Positions 17,360 through 27,059 of a stretch of DNA of 64,000 nt are shown in pieces. The position numbers and the translations under genes were made by a program. The notes beneath the pieces are model-generated. The model saw only the letters and a program-made list of their open reading frames with translations, was not told where the DNA came from and did not search any database. This DNA is from RGIG3002 sp964449325 (GTDB taxonomy: Bacteria; Bacillota; Clostridia; Lachnospirales; Lachnospiraceae): positions 94,757 to 158,756 of the forward strand of contig CAYUYJ010000004.1 of NCBI GenBank assembly GCA_964449325.1, written 5' to 3'. The number at the start of each line of letters is the position of its first letter. The stretch's first letter is position 1.

Positions 17360-18568
17360 TTATGCCTGTTTTGGCTCATCCCAAACAGCTTTTATGTTAT
17401 CCAGAAGCTGATTTGCTACTTCTTCTTTGCTCATCATCGGAAGTTCTTTTGCAGAAGATTTCGTAATGAAGGTAACAATATTGGTGTCAGTACCGAATCC
17501 GGCACCGGCCTGTTTTACATTGTTTGCCACAATCATATCCAGATTTTTCTTTTGCAATTTTTCCTTCGAGTTTTCCAGCATGTTTTCCGTTTCCATAGAA
17601 AAGCCGCACAAAAACTGTCCGGGTTTTTTGTGCTCTCCCAGATATTTTAAAATATCGTCCGTGCGCTCCAAAGCAATAGAAAGCTCGCCGTCCTTCTTTT
17701 TTACTTTCTCGGATGCAACAACGGCAGGACGGTAGTCTGCTACGGCAGCCGCTTTGATGACAATATCCTGACTGTCATAGCGGGAGATTACGGCATCAAA
17801 CATTTCTTTTGCGGATTCAATTTCAACCACGTCTACATAGGGTGGAGGTGTTAGTGCGGTTCTGCCGGTCACTAAGGTGACATCAGCCCCCCGGAGCATT
17901 GCCTGTCTGGCAATGGCATAGCCCATCTTTCCGGTGGAATGATTGGAAAGGAAGCGTACCGGGTCAATGCGTTCCATGGTGGGACCGGCAGTTACTAAAA
18001 TTTTCTTTCCGGCAAGGTCTTTTTCAAAAGCGATTTCCCGTTCAATGGCTTCAAAAAGTACCTGCTCCGAAGGCATTTTCCCGTCTCCCGTATCGCCGCA
18101 GGCAAGATAACCGTTGTCCGGCTGAATCACTTCGTAGCCGTAATGAGCCAGTTTCTTTAAATTATCCTGTACGATAGGATTGTGGAACATATGGGTGTTC
18201 ATAGCAGGAGAAATGATTTTCTTGCATTCGCATGCCATAATCGTGGTGGTCAGCATATCATCTGCAATGCCGTTTGCCAACTTGCCAATGACGTTGGCAG
18301 AGGCAGGTGCAACTAAAACCACATCTGTCTGTTTGGCAAGAGAGACATGCTCTACACTGTACTGAAAATTCCGGTCAAAGGTATCAATAAGACATTTATT
18401 TCCGGTTAAGGTTTCAAAGGTAATGGGATTGATAAAGTTTGTTGCGTTTTTGGTCATCAAAACGGTGACATCGCATTCTTTTTTCTTTAACATACTTGCC
18501 AGATTGGCAATTTTATATGCGGCGATACTGCCGGTTACGGCAAGTACCACATGTTTTCCTTTTAGCAT
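17360..18568 (-). CDS. coaBC: bifunctional phosphopantothenoylcysteine decarboxylase/phosphopantothenate-cysteine ligase
   Basis: A 402-residue protein. The N-terminal flavoprotein CoaC half shows VTGSIAAYKIANLAS, the active-site ASANVIGKLANGIADD and the PAMN motif. The C-terminal CoaB half shows TAGPTMERIDPVRFLSNHSTG and the lysine-rich KVKKKDGEL. Together they couple cysteine to 4'-phosphopantothenate with CTP and decarboxylate the product to 4'-phosphopantetheine. The ATG at 18568 is chosen because GAGG lies 5 nt before it; a start at 18589 is possible. It follows coaX in the same operon. Confidence 0.95.
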   Translation of the reverse strand: MLKGKHVVLAVTGSIAAYKIANLASMLKKKECDVTVLMTKNATNFINPITFETLTGNKCLIDTFDRNFQYSVEHVSLAKQTDVVLVAPASANVIGKLANGIADDMLTTTIMACECKKIISPAMNTHMFHNPIVQDNLKKLAHYGYEVIQPDNGYLACGDTGDGKMPSEQVLFEAIEREIAFEKDLAGKKILVTAGPTMERIDPVRFLSNHSTGKMGYAIARQAMLRGADVTLVTGRTALTPPPYVDVVEIESAKEMFDAVISRYDSQDIVIKAAAVADYRPAVVASEKVKKKDGELSIALERTDDILKYLGEHKKPGQFLCGFSMETENMLENSKEKLQKKNLDMIVANNVKQAGAGFGTDTNIVTFITKSSAKELPMMSKEEVANQLLDNIKAVWDEPKQA

Positions 18569-18616
18569 GACATCCTCATTTCTGCACATCTGTTAATCAT
18601 GTGCTGCTTCACTGTA

Positions 18617-19399
18617 TTATCCGCGTTTTGCGTGCTTTGTATTTTTGTCGTAAATGATTTTCAGTCCCTTTAACAGTAAGTCATCATCCAGAATGATTTT
18701 GTGCTTACAGTGTGGGATAATAGCTTTGGCAAGCCCTCCGGTGGCAACAATGGTAGTGGAATAGCCCAGTTCCTCCTCAATCCGGTCAATCATGCCGTCG
18801 ATGCAGGAGGCATTGCCGTAAAGGATTCCGCTTTTCATACAGTCAATGGTGTTGGTGCCGATGACCTTTTTTGGTGCATCAAGACCGATTCGGGGTAACT
18901 GGGAGGTACGGGAAACGAGGGAATCCAAGGAGACCCGCACACCCGGCAGGATCTGTCCGCCGATATAGTTGCTGTTTTTGTCTACTACACAGATGGTTGT
19001 AGCTGTGCCCATATCAATAATGGTAAGGGGCGCTCCGTATTCATGCAGGGCAGCGACCGAATCCACTACCAGATCGCTTCCTAACTGGGAAGGGTTGTCC
19101 ATTAAGATGTTCAGTCCGTTTTTTAAGCCGGGTCCCACTACAAGGGGAGTGATTTTCAAAAGCTTTTCCATAGCGGACTTAATGACAAGATTTAATTGGG
19201 GAACAACGGAAGAGATGATGGCACCGTCAATCTCCGAGGTTTTAATGTTATGAATTTCCAGAACGGTTTTAAAATCCACCGCATATTCCAGTTCTGTTTT
19301 CAGAGTGGAAGTGGACAGCCGCTCTACGAAATATATTTTTTGGTCATCAATGCAGCCGATGACAATGTTGGTATTACCCATATCAATTGCTAATAACAT
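18617..19399 (-). CDS. coaX: type III pantothenate kinase
   Basis: A 260-residue ASKHA-fold kinase with the N-terminal phosphate loop AIDMGNTNIVIG, the central SDLVVDSVAA and IIDMGTATTI motifs, and IVATGGLAK near the C-terminus. It phosphorylates pantothenate at the first step of CoA synthesis and, as a CoaX, should be insensitive to CoA feedback. AAGGAGG precedes the ATG. It lies between panT and coaBC, so uptake, phosphorylation and cysteine addition are encoded together. Confidence 0.96.
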   Translation of the reverse strand: MLLAIDMGNTNIVIGCIDDQKIYFVERLSTSTLKTELEYAVDFKTVLEIHNIKTSEIDGAIISSVVPQLNLVIKSAMEKLLKITPLVVGPGLKNGLNILMDNPSQLGSDLVVDSVAALHEYGAPLTIIDMGTATTICVVDKNSNYIGGQILPGVRVSLDSLVSRTSQLPRIGLDAPKKVIGTNTIDCMKSGILYGNASCIDGMIDRIEEELGYSTTIVATGGLAKAIIPHCKHKIILDDDLLLKGLKIIYDKNTKHAKRG

Positions 19400-19452
19400 G
19401 TTGCGTCCTCCTTAGCTTATCGTGTTATAGTTGTATGCTGTGTGTGTCACAC

Positions 19453-19506
19453 AGAAAGAAAAAGGATTGCCCTGTCCCCGGTATGACCGAATTGGCAAGA
19501 CAATCC
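19453..19506 (-). terminator. terminator between panT and coaX
   Basis: Read on the minus strand, GGATTG...CAATCC arms (19464-19506) form an extended stem with internal mismatches, followed by a T-rich tail (19453-19463). Partial read-through would let the transporter be expressed more than the enzymes. Confidence 0.65.
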
Positions 19507-19515
19507 AAAGTAACC

Positions 19516-20130
19516 TTAGTTTTCCAATGCAGGAATTATTTTTGCTTTAAATAAGGCGAAGCCTACAATACCGGTAATGACAGTAGAAGCAATCATTTCA
19601 AATACAGCATTGATGCCTACAAAAGAGCAGACAAAAACAATGACATTCCGACCGTTAATCAGTCCCTGTACATAATCCGAACTGCCGAAAAGCAAAACCA
19701 AAGCAGTCATAAAGAAAGCAGTATTTAAAAAGGCGGAAAAGAATCCTGCTACAAAACAGGAGACATGTACGTTGCTGACTTTTCTGATTCCCTTGAAAAT
19801 ATAGCCCAGTAACAGTCCGTCCAGCACACGGGGAATGAAACGCTGTATAAAGGCAAGAATCGGGTTAATGTCAAAAAGCATAGCACCCATAGCGCTTGTG
19901 CCTCCGATACCGATACATTGCAAAAAGCTGGTTAGTCCGAATACGGCTCCTATGATAGCACCACCTACAGGGCCTAAAGTTATGGCTGCCAGTGCAACCG
20001 GAATAATGTTCAGCGTAATGGCAAGAGGGCCGATATTCAGATATCCGAGCGGCGTGTAAGCCATTAACAGTAAGACGGCGGTCAAAAGACCTAACACAGT
20101 AAGTTGTTTTGTGTTAAATTTTTTCTTCAT
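19516..20130 (-). CDS. panT: pantothenate ECF transporter S component
   Basis: A 204-residue protein with about six membrane helices, starting with a short basic N-terminus (MKKKFNTKQL) and containing LGPVGGAIIGAVFGLTSFL, the glycine-rich loop typical of ECF S components. Placement directly before coaX and coaBC supports pantothenate as the substrate; PanT is the known pantothenate S component of Firmicutes. It needs the shared EcfAA'T energising module, which is not in this window. GAGGAATT precedes the ATG. Confidence 0.85.
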   Translation of the reverse strand: MKKKFNTKQLTVLGLLTAVLLLMAYTPLGYLNIGPLAITLNIIPVALAAITLGPVGGAIIGAVFGLTSFLQCIGIGGTSAMGAMLFDINPILAFIQRFIPRVLDGLLLGYIFKGIRKVSNVHVSCFVAGFFSAFLNTAFFMTALVLLFGSSDYVQGLINGRNVIVFVCSFVGINAVFEMIASTVITGIVGFALFKAKIIPALEN

Positions 20131-20182
20131 ATTTAATTCCTCCTGTTATTATTCTTCCTAAACGAAGATACAATACGAGGAC

Positions 20183-20211
20183 ATCATAACATGCTTTCAA
20201 AGAACAGGCAA
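20183..20211 (-). promoter_or_regulatory. promoter of panT-coaX-coaBC
   Basis: On the minus strand TTGCCT (20206-20211) and TATGAT (20183-20188) have a 17-bp spacer, with a TGT extended -10 element in front of TATGAT. It lies about 50 bp before the panT start. Confidence 0.55.
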
Positions 20212-20315
20212 TATTTTTTCAGCAAATCCGGCTATAAGTATACCTTGAAAAAGAGGAGAAAACAGTGTAAAATCGTAAAAGATGAAAAAATGTGGAAATA
20301 AGTGAGGAAAAACAA

Positions 20316-21578
20316 ATGGCACTGAGTAAAAAGCCCGTCACAGGCATGAAGGATATCATGCCGGAGGAAATGCAGATTCGTGATTATGTAATAAGCGTAA
20401 TCAAGGAAACCTACGGAAAATTCGGTTTCACACCTATGGAAACTCCCTGCATGGAAAACATTGCAAACTTAAGCAATAAGCAGGGCGGAGAAAATGAAAA
20501 ACTAATTTTCAAGGTATTAAAAAGAGGAGAAAAGCTGAATCTGGAAACGGCACAGGAGGAAAACGATTTGGTGGATTTCGGTATGCGTTACGATTTGACC
20601 GTTCCTCTGGTGCGTTACTATTCCAATCATTCCAACGAACTGCCTTCGCCTTTTAAGGCTTTGCAGATGGGAAATGTATGGCGTGCGGACAGACCTCAGA
20701 AGGGAAGATACCGCCAGTTTATGCAGTGTGATATTGATATTTTGGGAGAAGCAACGAACCTTGCGGAAATCGAGTTGATTCTTGCGACTACCACAACCCT
20801 TGGAAGGCTCGGCTTTAAAAACTTTCAGATTCGTATTAACGACAGAAGGATTTTAAAGGCAATGGCTGCCTACAGCGGATTTGACGAAGCGGATTATGAC
20901 AGCATTTTCATTACTCTGGACAAGATGGATAAAATCGGCATAGAGGGGGTGGAAGCAGAACTTCTGGAGGCAGGCTACGGAAAGGAAAGCGTAGAAAAAT
21001 ATCTGGGATTGTTCAAGGGCTTACAGGAAGCGGAGGACGGACTTAAGTTTATCGAAGAGAAAATGACCGGATTTTTAGAGGAAGAGGTAAAACAAAGCTT
21101 CCGTGAAATTATAGAGAGCGTGACGGCTACCAAGGGTGACCATTTTGAACTGGTTTTTGACCCTACGCTGGTACGCGGAATGTCCTATTATACCGGAACG
21201 ATTTTTGAAATTGCCATGCCGGAATTCGGCGGAAGCTGCGGTGGCGGTGGCAGATATGATAAGATGGTAGGTAAATTTACCGGAAAAGATACTCCGGCAT
21301 GTGGTTTTTCCATCGGCTTTGAAAGAATCATTCTGATTTTAATGGAAAGCGGCTTCAAGGTGCCGAATCAGAATAAAAAGATAGCTTACTTAATAGAAAA
21401 AGGTGTGGAAGGCAAAGAACTTTGTGAAGTGATTGCAAAGGCACAGGAAGAACGTAAGGACGGCACACAGGTTTTAGTGGCAAGAATGAATAAAAACAAA
21501 AAATTCCAAAAAGAGCAGCTGACAGCGGAAGGTTATGAGGAATTTAAAGAATTTTATAAAAATCCTTTAAAGGATTAA
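20316..21578 (+). CDS. hisS: histidyl-tRNA synthetase
   Basis: A 420-residue class II synthetase. Motif 2 region reads VWRADRPQKGRYRQFMQCD, the histidine loops include RGMSYYTGTIFE, and motif 3 lies at GFSIGFERI. The C-terminal HGTP anticodon domain is present (VLVARMNKNKKF). The ATG at 20316 follows GTGAGG; the longer GTG frame from 20292 lacks a site. It is 14 bp before aspS, a common Firmicutes pair. No T-box leader is visible upstream. Confidence 0.95.
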   Translation: MALSKKPVTGMKDIMPEEMQIRDYVISVIKETYGKFGFTPMETPCMENIANLSNKQGGENEKLIFKVLKRGEKLNLETAQEENDLVDFGMRYDLTVPLVRYYSNHSNELPSPFKALQMGNVWRADRPQKGRYRQFMQCDIDILGEATNLAEIELILATTTTLGRLGFKNFQIRINDRRILKAMAAYSGFDEADYDSIFITLDKMDKIGIEGVEAELLEAGYGKESVEKYLGLFKGLQEAEDGLKFIEEKMTGFLEEEVKQSFREIIESVTATKGDHFELVFDPTLVRGMSYYTGTIFEIAMPEFGGSCGGGGRYDKMVGKFTGKDTPACGFSIGFERIILILMESGFKVPNQNKKIAYLIEKGVEGKELCEVIAKAQEERKDGTQVLVARMNKNKKFQKEQLTAEGYEEFKEFYKNPLKD

Positions 21579-21592
21579 ACAGGAGGAGCATT

Positions 21593-23401
21593 ATGGCTGA
21601 ATCAATGAAAGGGTTAAAGAGAACCCATAGATGCGGTGAGTTGAGTGCCGCAAATGCAGGAGAAACCGTTACCGTTATGGGATGGGTGCAGAAGCAGAGA
21701 AATAAGGGCGGTATTATTTTCGTGGATTTAAGAGACCGTTCCGGAATTCTGCAGATTATTTTTGAAGAAGAGGAATGTGGAGCAGAAAGCTTTGCAAAGG
21801 CAGAAAAAGTAAGAAGTGAATTTGTGGTTGCCATCGTGGGAACTGTGGAAAAAAGAGCGGGAGAAGCAAATGCAAACCTTGCTACCGGAGACATAGAAGT
21901 CCGTGCAAAACAAATCCGCATTTTATCCGAGGCACAGACACCGCCTTTCCCCATTGAAGAGGATTCCAAAACGAAAGAAGAGCTTCGTTTAAAATATCGT
22001 TATCTGGATTTAAGAAGACCGGATTTACAGAAAAATCTGATGCTCAGAAGCAAAATTGCTACAACCATTCGGGCATTTTTGGCAGAAGAGGGCTTTTTGG
22101 AGATTGAAACACCGATGCTTTGTAAATCCACACCGGAGGGTGCAAGAGACTATCTTGTACCGAGCCGTGTGCATCCGGGGAATTTCTATGCGCTTCCCCA
22201 GTCACCACAGCTTTTCAAGCAGCTTTTGATGTGCTCCGGTTACGACCGTTATTTCCAGTTGGCAAAATGCTTCCGTGATGAGGATTTGCGTGCTGACCGC
22301 CAGCCGGAATTTACACAGGTAGATATGGAATTATCTTTTGTGGATGCAGAGGACGTGATGGAAGTCAATGAAAGACTGTTAAAGAGAGTATGTAAGGAAG
22401 CCATCGGGCTGGATATTTCCCTGCCGCTTCCGAGAATGACCTGGCAGGAGGCAATGGACCGTTTCGGTTCCGATAAGCCGGATACCCGGTTCGGCATGGA
22501 GCTTGTAGATGTGTCAAAGGTAGTTGCGGGTTGCGGCTTTGGCGTGTTTACCTCTGCTTTGGAAAACGGTGGTTCTGTTCGTGGTATTAATGCCAAAGGA
22601 CAGGCAGAAATGCCCCGTAAGAAGATTGACGCACTGGTAGATTTTGCCAAAGGCTACGGCGCTAAAGGACTGGCATATCTTTCCGTACAGCAGGACGGAA
22701 GCTTTAAGTCTTCCTTTGCCAAATTCATGACCGAAGAAGAATTAACAGCACTGGTAAAAGCAATGGGCGGTGAAAAAGGCGATTTACTGTTGTTTGCGGC
22801 AGATAAAAATAACATTGTGTGGAGCGTGCTGGGAGCCCTTCGTCTGGAAGTCGGGAAGCAGATGGGGATAATTGACAATGATAAGTTTAATTTCCTCTGG
22901 GTAACGGAATTCCCACTCTTGGAGTACAGCGAGGAAGAAAATCGTTATGTGGCAATGCACCATCCGTTTACCATGCCTATGGAAGAGGATTTGACGCTTC
23001 TGGATACAGATCCGGGCAAGGTGCGTGCAAAGGCTTATGATATTGTATTAAACGGCGTGGAACTTGGCGGCGGTTCTGTCCGTATTTTCCAAAGCGATGT
23101 ACAGGAAAAAATGTTTGAGGTGCTGGGCTTTAGCAGAGAAGATGCGTATGAGCGTTTTGGTTTCCTGTTAAATGCATTTAAATATGGTGTACCGCCACAC
23201 GCAGGACTGGCTTATGGCTTGGACAGACTGGTTATGCTTCTTGTAAAAGCGGACAGCATTCGTGAAGTCATTGCTTTCCCGAAGGTAAAGGATGCCTCCT
23301 GCCTGATGACCGATGCACCGAATGTGGTAGACGACAAACAGTTGGAAGAATTGCAGATTGCCATAAATATGGTAGAAAAGAAAGAAACGGAAAACGAATA
23401 A
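21593..23401 (+). CDS. aspS: aspartyl-tRNA synthetase, bacterial type
   Basis: A 602-residue class II synthetase. An N-terminal OB fold (GWVQKQRNKGGIIFVDLRDR) binds the anticodon. The catalytic domain has FLEIETPMLCKSTPEGARDY, motif 2 FRDEDLRADRQPEFTQVD and motif 3 AYGLDRLVML. The GAD insertion (about residues 290-420) marks the long bacterial form. AGGAGGAG precedes the ATG. A strong terminator follows at 23411. Confidence 0.97.
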   Translation: MAESMKGLKRTHRCGELSAANAGETVTVMGWVQKQRNKGGIIFVDLRDRSGILQIIFEEEECGAESFAKAEKVRSEFVVAIVGTVEKRAGEANANLATGDIEVRAKQIRILSEAQTPPFPIEEDSKTKEELRLKYRYLDLRRPDLQKNLMLRSKIATTIRAFLAEEGFLEIETPMLCKSTPEGARDYLVPSRVHPGNFYALPQSPQLFKQLLMCSGYDRYFQLAKCFRDEDLRADRQPEFTQVDMELSFVDAEDVMEVNERLLKRVCKEAIGLDISLPLPRMTWQEAMDRFGSDKPDTRFGMELVDVSKVVAGCGFGVFTSALENGGSVRGINAKGQAEMPRKKIDALVDFAKGYGAKGLAYLSVQQDGSFKSSFAKFMTEEELTALVKAMGGEKGDLLLFAADKNNIVWSVLGALRLEVGKQMGIIDNDKFNFLWVTEFPLLEYSEEENRYVAMHHPFTMPMEEDLTLLDTDPGKVRAKAYDIVLNGVELGGGSVRIFQSDVQEKMFEVLGFSREDAYERFGFLLNAFKYGVPPHAGLAYGLDRLVMLLVKADSIREVIAFPKVKDASCLMTDAPNVVDDKQLEELQIAINMVEKKETENE

Positions 23402-23410
23402 AAAAGAGAG

Positions 23411-23443
23411 CAGGCATTCGGATAAAACGAATGCCTGTGTTTT
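23411..23443 (+). terminator. terminator of hisS-aspS
   Basis: A perfect 10-bp stem (23411-23420 with 23428-23437, 7-nt loop) followed by TGTTTTA. Confidence 0.85.
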
Positions 23444-23478
23444 AAATTGCAATTTTTTGGTGATGAGAGGGCACATAG

Positions 23479-24174
23479 TTGAAGCTTTATATCATGGACA
23501 TAAAGGAGATAGAAGAAAACAGTATATTGGAAGAACGGATTTTTGCGGTCCTGGGAAAGCAGAGACAGGAGAAGATAGAACGCTGCCGCCATGATAAAGA
23601 CAAGCTTCGCAGTCTTTGTGCCGGGGCACTTCTTATGCTTGGCGTGATGGAGTGGGATGAAACGGAAGAGGATTTTGCGTTGCACAAAATCGTACCGAAA
23701 AAGGTAAACTGGGAAATGATTCCTGCCTTTTTCGAAGCGCAGCAAAAAGATATTTCCTGTACCTACGGGAAAAACGGAAAACCTCAGTTTATGCACTATC
23801 CTGCTATCCATTTTAATTTGTCCCATTCCGGTGACTATGTGATTGCTGCTTTTGACAGAAATCCGGTAGGTGTTGACATACAGGAGCATAAAAACTTAAA
23901 AGAAAATATGGCAAAGCATTTTCTGACGCCGTGGGAACTGGAGCAAATAGGCATGCAGCCGGAGGAAGGAAGCAGGCAGGAGCTTTTATGCAGACTTTGG
24001 ACTATTAAGGAAAGCTACATAAAGCTGACCGGAGAGGGCATGAAAAAGTCCATGAAGGAAATCCGGGTCAACCGGCAGAATGGCACGATTGAAAGTGCAG
24101 GAAGAGAGCCGGTTGCCGGGTTTAAAGAAAAGGTATGGAAGGGAAAGTATTATATTTCCTTATGCAGATTTTGA
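23479..24174 (+). CDS. 4'-phosphopantetheinyl transferase, Sfp type
   Basis: A 231-residue protein of the Sfp/Gsp family, with IHFNLSHSGDYV, the metal-binding VGVDIQ and WTIKESYIKLTGEG motifs. It moves phosphopantetheine from CoA to carrier proteins. The start is TTG at 23479, chosen for the GAGAGG site 8 nt upstream and because the family starts with a short beta strand (KLYIMDI); an ATG at 23494 would lose it. No carrier-protein or NRPS/PKS gene is nearby, so it may serve a distant cluster. Confidence 0.9.
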   Translation: MKLYIMDIKEIEENSILEERIFAVLGKQRQEKIERCRHDKDKLRSLCAGALLMLGVMEWDETEEDFALHKIVPKKVNWEMIPAFFEAQQKDISCTYGKNGKPQFMHYPAIHFNLSHSGDYVIAAFDRNPVGVDIQEHKNLKENMAKHFLTPWELEQIGMQPEEGSRQELLCRLWTIKESYIKLTGEGMKKSMKEIRVNRQNGTIESAGREPVAGFKEKVWKGKYYISLCRF

Positions 24175-24223
24175 ATGACAGGAAATGAAGTGTTTGTTTT
24201 TGGTAGACAGGAGGTAAAAGCGT

Positions 24224-24637
24224 ATGTGGTTTGTAATGGCATTATTGTCCGCTATTTTTGCGGCACTTACCTCAATACTGGCAAAGGTCGGCATTGACGG
24301 TGTGAATTCTAATCTTGCGACGGCAATCCGGACGGTGGTTGTTTTACTTATGGCGTGGGGAATGGTATTCTTAACGAATACGCAGGGCGGAATTGCAGCA
24401 ATCAGCAGAAAAAGCTGGATATTTCTGATTTTGTCCGGTCTTGCAACCGGAGCCTCATGGCTGTGTTATTACAAGGCTCTTCAGATAGGGGAGGCTTCCA
24501 AGGTGGTGCCGGTGGATAAATTGAGTGTAGTTATTACGCTGGTGCTTGCCTTTGTATTTTTACATGAAAATTTTACGTTTAAGTCGTTGCTTGGGGCAAT
24601 ATTGATTACGGCAGGGACGTTGATTATGGTTTTGTGA
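24224..24637 (+). CDS. EamA/DMT superfamily transporter, single-domain
   Basis: A 137-residue membrane protein with about five helices, the length of one EamA repeat. It has the PVDKLSVVITLVLAFVFLHE segment of the EamA domain. Such half-size members work as dimers and usually export small metabolites. AGGAGGT (24211-24217) lies 6 nt before the ATG. It is followed after 13 bp by a lipoprotein gene. Substrate unknown. Confidence 0.85.
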   Translation: MWFVMALLSAIFAALTSILAKVGIDGVNSNLATAIRTVVVLLMAWGMVFLTNTQGGIAAISRKSWIFLILSGLATGASWLCYYKALQIGEASKVVPVDKLSVVITLVLAFVFLHENFTFKSLLGAILITAGTLIMVL

Positions 24638-24650
24638 GAGGAAAGTACCA

Positions 24651-25799
24651 ATGAAAATAAAAAGCTTAGTCGGAATGGTCATGGTCAGTTGTCTGCTTCT
24701 TACCGGCTGTGGTCAGAACGGACAAAACGGTAATGGGGAAACAATAGAATCCGGTACGGAAAGCGGGGAAGATTCCCTTACCACAGATGAACATACAATG
24801 AATAACAGCGGAAATGACTGGAGAGCAGCATATGTAAAATATTTGGAGGATTTCGGGGAAACAGCTGAGGGGTGTACCTATAGTCTGATTTATGTGGATG
24901 AGGATGAAATTCCGGAATTGGTTATTGACACCGGGTTTGAAGCAGGAGGCTGCCGGATTTTGACGTATCATGAAAAGATAGTAGATGTATTACAGACAGG
25001 AAGGCTATATTTTGATTATATTGAAAAAGGCAATCTTCTTTGTAATTCTGACGGACATATGAGATATTATTTTGATTGTGTGTTTACGATTGAAGACGGG
25101 AAATGGGTCTGCGTAGGCGAAGGAGAGTATGGTGACAGTGAGGATGGTGTGCAGTTTGATGAAAACGGAGATTTTATTTATGTCTATAGCTGGCAGGGAG
25201 AGGCAATGGATGAACAGGAGTACAACCGCAGATTAAGTGAAATATACAAGAAGGAACAGGCTGTGACTCCGCAAAAATACTATAGTCTGACTGAAATTTT
25301 TTCTGTTTTAAAAACAGGAGAAGTTAGTTCGGCTAAGCACCGGTATGAGCTGATTACAGAGGATATAACATGGGAAGAAGCCCAGAAAAAGTGCAAAGAA
25401 AAAGGCGGTTATCTGGCAACGATTTCTTCGGCGGAAGAATTTCGGAAGATAGAACAGCAGATTGTGGAAGAAGGAAAAACAAAAATAACCTTTTGGGTAG
25501 GCGGAAAACATTTGGATGGAGACGGACGGTGGGGCTATTACTGGCTGGAGCAGGGAGAGACTGCGGAAGCCTATTCCATGCTTGATTTGTATAATGTGTA
25601 TATGGGATTCTGGCTGGAGGGAGAACCAAGCTATAACGGATTGACAGAAAGCGGAGAAGAGGTAGAGGAGAGGTACGTTGTTTTATTTTACCGCTCTTCG
25701 GCTCAAAGAGCCTATCTGAATGATGTGCCTAATGATATTCTGGCAGCAGCACCTTCTTATGTCGGAAAGGTCGGCTATATTTGCGAGTATGATGATTGA
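24651..25799 (+). CDS. secreted lipoprotein with C-type lectin-like domain
   Basis: A 382-residue protein. Residues 1-20 form a lipoprotein signal with lipobox LLTGC, followed by a low-complexity G/N/E/S linker. The middle region (about 55-220) is acidic and unassigned. The C-terminal part (about 230-380) has C-type lectin hallmarks: HRYELITEDITWEEAQKKC, GGYLATISSAEE, FWVGG and W-x-Y-W. It should sit on the outer face of the membrane and may bind glycans or proteins. Ligand unknown. Confidence 0.8.
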   Translation: MKIKSLVGMVMVSCLLLTGCGQNGQNGNGETIESGTESGEDSLTTDEHTMNNSGNDWRAAYVKYLEDFGETAEGCTYSLIYVDEDEIPELVIDTGFEAGGCRILTYHEKIVDVLQTGRLYFDYIEKGNLLCNSDGHMRYYFDCVFTIEDGKWVCVGEGEYGDSEDGVQFDENGDFIYVYSWQGEAMDEQEYNRRLSEIYKKEQAVTPQKYYSLTEIFSVLKTGEVSSAKHRYELITEDITWEEAQKKCKEKGGYLATISSAEEFRKIEQQIVEEGKTKITFWVGGKHLDGDGRWGYYWLEQGETAEAYSMLDLYNVYMGFWLEGEPSYNGLTESGEEVEERYVVLFYRSSAQRAYLNDVPNDILAAAPSYVGKVGYICEYDD

Positions 25800-25856
25800 T
25801 AAACATAATTTAGGAATGTTTTAGGATTGTATAGAAATATGAGGAAAAAAGGAAAT

Positions 25857-26165
25857 ATGGAAATGAGCGATGGGAAGGAACTGCTGCAACATTTAGAGCA
25901 ACTACATACAACGGAATTAGGTGTAATACGAATCAAAAAAAATCTTTCGCCGGATACGGACGATGTTGTCAGATGGTGTAAAGAGCGGATAAGGCAGCCG
26001 GAGGCGGTTATCAGCAGAAGCGGAAAGAACTGGTATGTGGAAATTGGAGATTGTATACTGACAGTGAATGCTTACAGTTATACGATTATAACGGCACATA
26101 AAAAGAAGAATTGCAAGAGTGACAGTCAAAAAAGACAGGCAGAAAAACTGTCGGACTTGAACTGA
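25857..26165 (+). CDS. DUF3781 domain protein
   Basis: About 102 residues. The stretch LHTTELGVIRIKKNLS, DDVVRWCKERI and VNAYSYTIITAHK matches the DUF3781 pattern as I know it. The start is uncertain: ATGs at 25857 and 25863 both follow an AAAAGGA site, and a TTG at 25827 opens the frame further. No function is established. It is followed after 29 bp by an AAA ATPase gene on the same strand. Confidence 0.7.
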   Translation: MEMSDGKELLQHLEQLHTTELGVIRIKKNLSPDTDDVVRWCKERIRQPEAVISRSGKNWYVEIGDCILTVNAYSYTIITAHKKKNCKSDSQKRQAEKLSDLN

Positions 26166-26194
26166 GATAAATTGAAAACGACAGGGGAGATTTT

Positions 26195-27046
26195 ATGTAT
26201 TTGGAGCAATTTCGATTTCCGGGGATTGAGGAAGAAGAAAACTTTAATCTTGGGTTGAGACGAACCTGCTACGATACCCTATATCCGTTTTTTATACTAT
26301 CGAAGCATGGTTTAAGGGTGTTGGATTTTGAGCCGGTAACGATTTTATACGGCGGAAACGGTTCGGGGAAAACCACGGCATTGAATGTTATCGCGGAAAA
26401 GCTGGGGCTTATGCGGGACACGTTGTATAATCGTTCTAATTTTTTTGAGGATTATACGGGGATGTGTTCATTTGAAACCGTGGGAGTAATACCAAAGGGC
26501 AGCAGGATTATTACCAGTGATGACGTGTTTGATTTTATGCTGAATCTAAGAAGTATTAATGACGGAATTGACAGGAAGCGGGAAACACTGTTTGAAGATT
26601 ATTTGGAACAAAAATACACACATTTTCAGATGAAATCACTGGATGATTATGAGCAGCTGAAAAAAGTAAATATGGCGCGAAGTAATACACAGTCCAAATA
26701 TGTCAGGAAAAATCTGCCCGATAATGTGCGTGAGCACTCCAACGGAGAAAGTGCATTTCTTTATTTTGCCGATAAAATAAAGGAGAACGGTTTGTACCTG
26801 CTGGACGAGCCGGAGAACAGCCTATCACCGGAGAAACAGCAGGAACTGCTTCGGTTTTTGGAGGATTCTGCACGATTTTTCGGGTGTCAGTTTATTATCG
26901 CAACCCATTCTCCGTTTTTGCTCTCCTTGCGGGGAGCGAAAATTTATGATTTGGATGAAGAAGTGGTAGATGTGAAACGTTGGACAGAGCTTGGAAATGT
27001 ACGGGCATATTATGAATTTTTTAAGAAGTACGAGAAGGAATTTTAA
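26195..27046 (+). CDS. AAA family ATPase (RecF/SMC-like, AAA_21)
   Basis: A 283-residue P-loop ATPase with Walker A YGGNGSGKTT (about residues 53-62), an ABC-like signature region SNGESAFLYF, Walker B YLLDEPENSLSP and the switch His in IATHSPFLLSLRG. This is the compact architecture of stand-alone AAA_21 proteins related to RecF and abortive-infection ATPases. No TOPRIM nuclease or toxin partner is adjacent, so a housekeeping or stress role is as likely as defence. GGGGAG precedes the ATG. Confidence 0.8.
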   Translation: MYLEQFRFPGIEEEENFNLGLRRTCYDTLYPFFILSKHGLRVLDFEPVTILYGGNGSGKTTALNVIAEKLGLMRDTLYNRSNFFEDYTGMCSFETVGVIPKGSRIITSDDVFDFMLNLRSINDGIDRKRETLFEDYLEQKYTHFQMKSLDDYEQLKKVNMARSNTQSKYVRKNLPDNVREHSNGESAFLYFADKIKENGLYLLDEPENSLSPEKQQELLRFLEDSARFFGCQFIIATHSPFLLSLRGAKIYDLDEEVVDVKRWTELGNVRAYYEFFKKYEKEF

Positions 27047-27059
27047 GAGGAGGCAGAAC

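Noticed and set aside
20131..20315. T-box leader for hisS
   Set aside because: No T-box sequence (TGGNACCGCG-like) or specifier stem is visible in the 185-bp gap.
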